Positions 5,511 to 6,826 of a stretch of 6,826 nucleotides of DNA are shown piece after piece. The stretch covers positions 1 to 6,826 of the forward strand of contig JAUXAJ010000277.1 of the NCBI GenBank assembly GCA_030620005.1, written 5' to 3'. The translations under genes and the position numbers were made by a program. The notes beneath the pieces are model-generated. The model was not told the origin of the DNA, did not search any database, and worked only from the letters and a program-made list of their open reading frames with translations. The DNA comes from Promethearchaeota archaeon. Its GTDB lineage: Archaea > Asgardarchaeota > Lokiarchaeia > Sigynarchaeales > SOKP01. Numbering within the stretch: position 1 is the first letter of the stretch; every line of letters starts with the position of its first letter.

Positions 5511-6279
5511 CTTTTTCAAGTAGAAAATAACCACCGCCATTAATTATACCTTCATCTGATAGTTTATATCCTGCTTCTTCAAATATTCCGCGCCATTTTT
5601 TTCTAGAGGTAAAGAGAAAAATAAAAAAGCTGCCAACTAAATACATATAGAAGTTAGGAACGAAAACCACTACTAACAATTTCCCTTTGGGTTTCGTTAC
5701 TCTATATATTTCTTTAATTGCTTTTCTTTGAGCATCAAATGGGATGTGATCAAGTCCATAAGTGCTAATAACTGAATCAAAAGTGTTATCCTCAAAGTCC
5801 ATATCAGTTACATCTCCTTTCACGATTTCTACTCTATTTTCAATGCCCGCAATCTTAAGATTTTTTTTCAATAATCCCATTCCTCCATTTTCAATATAGT
5901 TTGCATCAAAACGATCATAGCAAACAATACGCCCGTTTTTCATTATTTTGCTTAAGGCCAAAGCTGTGCGCCCAGAACCTGCACAAGCATCCATTATATA
6001 ATCATTTGGGCCCAAAAAATCTGTATATGGTAAAGTCATGTAATCATATGATTTACTTTTCCGCCATACATAATTACCACCAAATAATTGAATTGAAAGT
6101 AGTAAAACTGCTATTCCCACTATCTGATTAATTAATGCATTAATGAACATCTGATTAATTAATGCATTAATGAAAAAAATCGTTGATATAATCAAACATA
6201 TAGTACCTGCAATCCAATAGCCATTCATCCATCGACCAGACCATCCAAAATTAAATTCTTCTTTATTATCAAAAATCAT
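5506..6279 (-). CDS. Membrane-anchored class I SAM-dependent methyltransferase
   Basis: A 257-residue protein: a short polar N-terminus, two hydrophobic helices (about 22-43 and 45-66), then a Rossmann-fold methyltransferase domain. SAM-binding motif I is DACAGSGR (97-104), with Cys in place of the usual first Gly. An acidic residue in CYDRFD (Asp122) marks the end of strand 2. GDVTDMDF (156-163), STYGLDHI (172-179) and EIYRVTKPKGKLLVV (190-204) follow, as in UbiE/Methyltransf_11 proteins. A third hydrophobic stretch (about 203-225) lies near the C-terminus. A membrane lipid or lipid-like substrate is an inference from the anchor. A TTG at 6342 would add 21 residues, but ATG 6279 has an AAGGAG SD nine bases upstream. 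The first anchor helix contains a 9-residue tandem duplication. Confidence 0.85.
   Translation of the reverse strand: MIFDNKEEFNFGWSGRWMNGYWIAGTICLIISTIFFINALINQMFINALINQIVGIAVLLLSIQLFGGNYVWRKSKSYDYMTLPYTDFLGPNDYIMDACAGSGRTALALSKIMKNGRIVCYDRFDANYIENGGMGLLKKNLKIAGIENRVEIVKGDVTDMDFEDNTFDSVISTYGLDHIPFDAQRKAIKEIYRVTKPKGKLLVVVFVPNFYMYLVGSFFIFLFTSRKKWRGIFEEAGYKLSDEGIINGGGYFLLEKV
6122..6175 (-). repeat. 27-bp in-frame tandem duplication inside the methyltransferase anchor
   Basis: Two adjacent 27-bp units (6122-6148 and 6149-6175) agree at 26 positions and encode FINALINQM/FINALINQI. Each contains the perfect 14-bp palindrome ATTAATGCATTAAT (6131-6144 and 6158-6171). The near-identity suggests a recent duplication that keeps the frame and lengthens the hydrophobic segment. 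Confidence 0.9.
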
Positions 6280-6288
6280 TTTTTTTTT

Positions 6289-6294
6289 CTCCTT
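6289..6294 (-). promoter_or_regulatory. SD that decides the methyltransferase start
   Basis: AAGGAG on the - strand is separated from ATG 6279 by a pure run of nine A. It makes ATG 6279 more likely than the TTG at 6342, which lies inside the upstream tandem repeat. Confidence 0.7.
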
Positions 6295-6317
6295 ATTATC
6301 AGTTTTTTGAATTAAAT

Positions 6318-6358
6318 AATACTCAAATTTTTGAATACTCAAATTTCTGAATACTCAA
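6318..6358. repeat. 16-bp tandem repeat (2.5 copies) in the divergent promoter region, candidate operator
   Basis: AATACTCAAATTTTTG (6318-6333), AATACTCAAATTTCTG (6334-6349) and a partial AATACTCAA (6350-6358) follow each other at an exact 16-bp period. A further AATACT begins at 6383, 33 bp after the third unit. Direct repeats between a regulator gene and its divergent target are a common operator layout. They lie upstream of the methyltransferase SD. Confidence 0.6.
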
Positions 6359-6385
6359 TAATATTAATATTAATAAGTTAAGAAT

Positions 6386-6398
6386 ACTATATAAAAAT
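6386..6398. promoter_or_regulatory. Candidate TATA box in the divergent region
   Basis: TATATAAAAAT reads on the + strand, and TTTTTATATAG reads on the - strand at 6387-6397. Either the regulator gene or the methyltransferase gene, or both, could use it. On the - strand it would start transcripts near 6365, just before the 16-bp repeats. On the + strand it would give a leader of about 60 nt for the regulator. Confidence 0.35.
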
Positions 6399-6479
6399 AT
6401 CGAAAAATAAGTTTTTTTATGAATGATTTTTTTTTACAACTGAATTATAATACAACTAAAAATAGAGGTAATTTCACTA

Positions 6480-6826
6480 GTGCATCACAATTTTTCAAGC
6501 AGACTCAATCGTTCTGCATCAGAATTGCTCATACTAACCATTATTGAATCAAAAGGAAAAGTTCACCCTTATGAAATCTATCAAACACTTCTTCCTGAGA
6601 TTTTCTATAAAAAATACGCCGAAATCCAGAAATCTTCGCAAATGATTAGTTTTTCAAAAAAATACATAAAATTTTTGGAAGATCCAACAGATGAAAATGA
6701 AATTGTATTAACGAAGGAAATTCAAGGACTGCTTCCGGATGGTACTACAAGTGATGAATTTGTATTAATAAAACAAAACAATAACCAATACTATAGTAAA
6801 AATAATATTGAAAATTTGCGTAGATT
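6480..6826 (+). CDS. Putative PadR-like winged-helix transcriptional regulator, N-terminal part, cut by window edge
   Basis: The frame is open from a GTG at 6480 to the window end (115 codons plus 2 bases). A GAGGT SD lies 10 nt upstream, and there is no other ATG, GTG or TTG between it and the preceding in-frame TGA at 6441. The N-terminus has LNRSASELLILTIIESKGKV followed by HPYEIYQTLLPE. This resembles the PadR start, in which LLxLLxLLxxxPxHGYEI forms the first helices of the winged helix. After that the match fails: instead of the usual S-x-G-x-LYP recognition helix come Lys- and Glu-rich stretches (FSKKYIKFLEDPTDENEI) and a polar segment. The protein either has an insertion in the winged helix or belongs to another HTH family. 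Its divergent position suggests control of the methyltransferase/transporter genes. Confidence 0.5.
   Translation, partial: MHHNFSSRLNRSASELLILTIIESKGKVHPYEIYQTLLPEIFYKKYAEIQKSSQMISFSKKYIKFLEDPTDENEIVLTKEIQGLLPDGTTSDEFVLIKQNNNQYYSKNNIENLRR

Larger units (their letters stand above)
6280..6479. other. Divergent intergenic region, methyltransferase versus regulator
   Basis: Two hundred bases of A/T-rich DNA with, in order, the methyltransferase SD, the 16-bp tandem repeat, a TATA-like box, T runs (6412-6418 and 6427-6435), and the SD of the regulator gene (GAGGT, 6465-6469). I see no further ORF or RNA gene. Confidence 0.6.

Noticed and set aside
5901..6131. 76-codon frame on the + strand
   Set aside because: It is antisense to the methyltransferase SAM-binding region, and the real gene explains the sequence.
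6280..6342. TTG start at 6342 for the methyltransferase, adding 21 residues
   Set aside because: The extension is encoded by the upstream 16-bp repeat and the SD itself. ATG 6279 has a well-placed AAGGAG.
6318..6358. Short CRISPR-like repeat cluster
   Set aside because: The units are contiguous 16-mers without spacers, so this is a tandem repeat and not a CRISPR array.

Overview
The window is AT-rich DNA, probably from an archaeon. The pointers are TATA-like boxes ahead of genes, a 16-nt U-tract as a likely terminator, strong GGAGG-type Shine-Dalgarno (SD) sites with TTG/GTG starts, and an archaeal-looking IS1341-type TnpB. An Asgard (Lokiarchaeia-like) source would fit the gene mix, but this is a weak inference and there is no rRNA or marker gene to confirm it.

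Layout, left to right. Positions 1-456 (-) hold the N-terminal third or so of a TnpB (RNA-guided nuclease of IS200/IS605-type elements), cut by the window edge. Behind its start lies a hairpin that may belong to the element's left end. Positions 659-1492 (+) encode a crotonase-fold enoyl-CoA hydratase/isomerase. Convergent to it, on the - strand, is a tightly coupled pair: a CrtI/retinol-saturase-like FAD oxidoreductase (2808-4361), then an FNR-type flavin reductase fused to a plant-type [2Fe-2S] ferredoxin domain (1605-2804). The SD of the second gene is built into the last codons of the first. This looks like an electron-transfer pair that reduces or desaturates an isoprenoid or acyl-like substrate. 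The nearby crotonase makes an acyl-CoA or unsaturated-lipid substrate attractive but unproven.

Directly upstream of the FAD oxidoreductase, and overlapping it by ATGA, is the last ~94 codons of an MFS transporter whose first ~300 codons are missing (4358-4642). Between this remnant and the next gene is a short, degenerate copy of an internal piece of that next gene (4670-4694 versus 4934-4958), which looks like a rearrangement scar.

Positions 4744-5451 (-) encode a six-helix NicO/RcnA-like metal-ion transporter with a His-rich loop. Upstream of it, 5506-6279 (-) encodes a membrane-anchored class I SAM methyltransferase whose anchor carries a perfect in-frame 9-residue duplication. Divergent from it, 6480-6826 (+) is the start of a PadR-like winged-helix regulator running off the window. 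The 200-bp divergent region carries a 16-bp tandem repeat (6318-6358) that is a good candidate operator for that regulator.

I see no CRISPR array, rRNA or tRNA. For three genes (reductase, transporter, methyltransferase) the start was decided by SD position, and for two of these this shortens the longest open frame.
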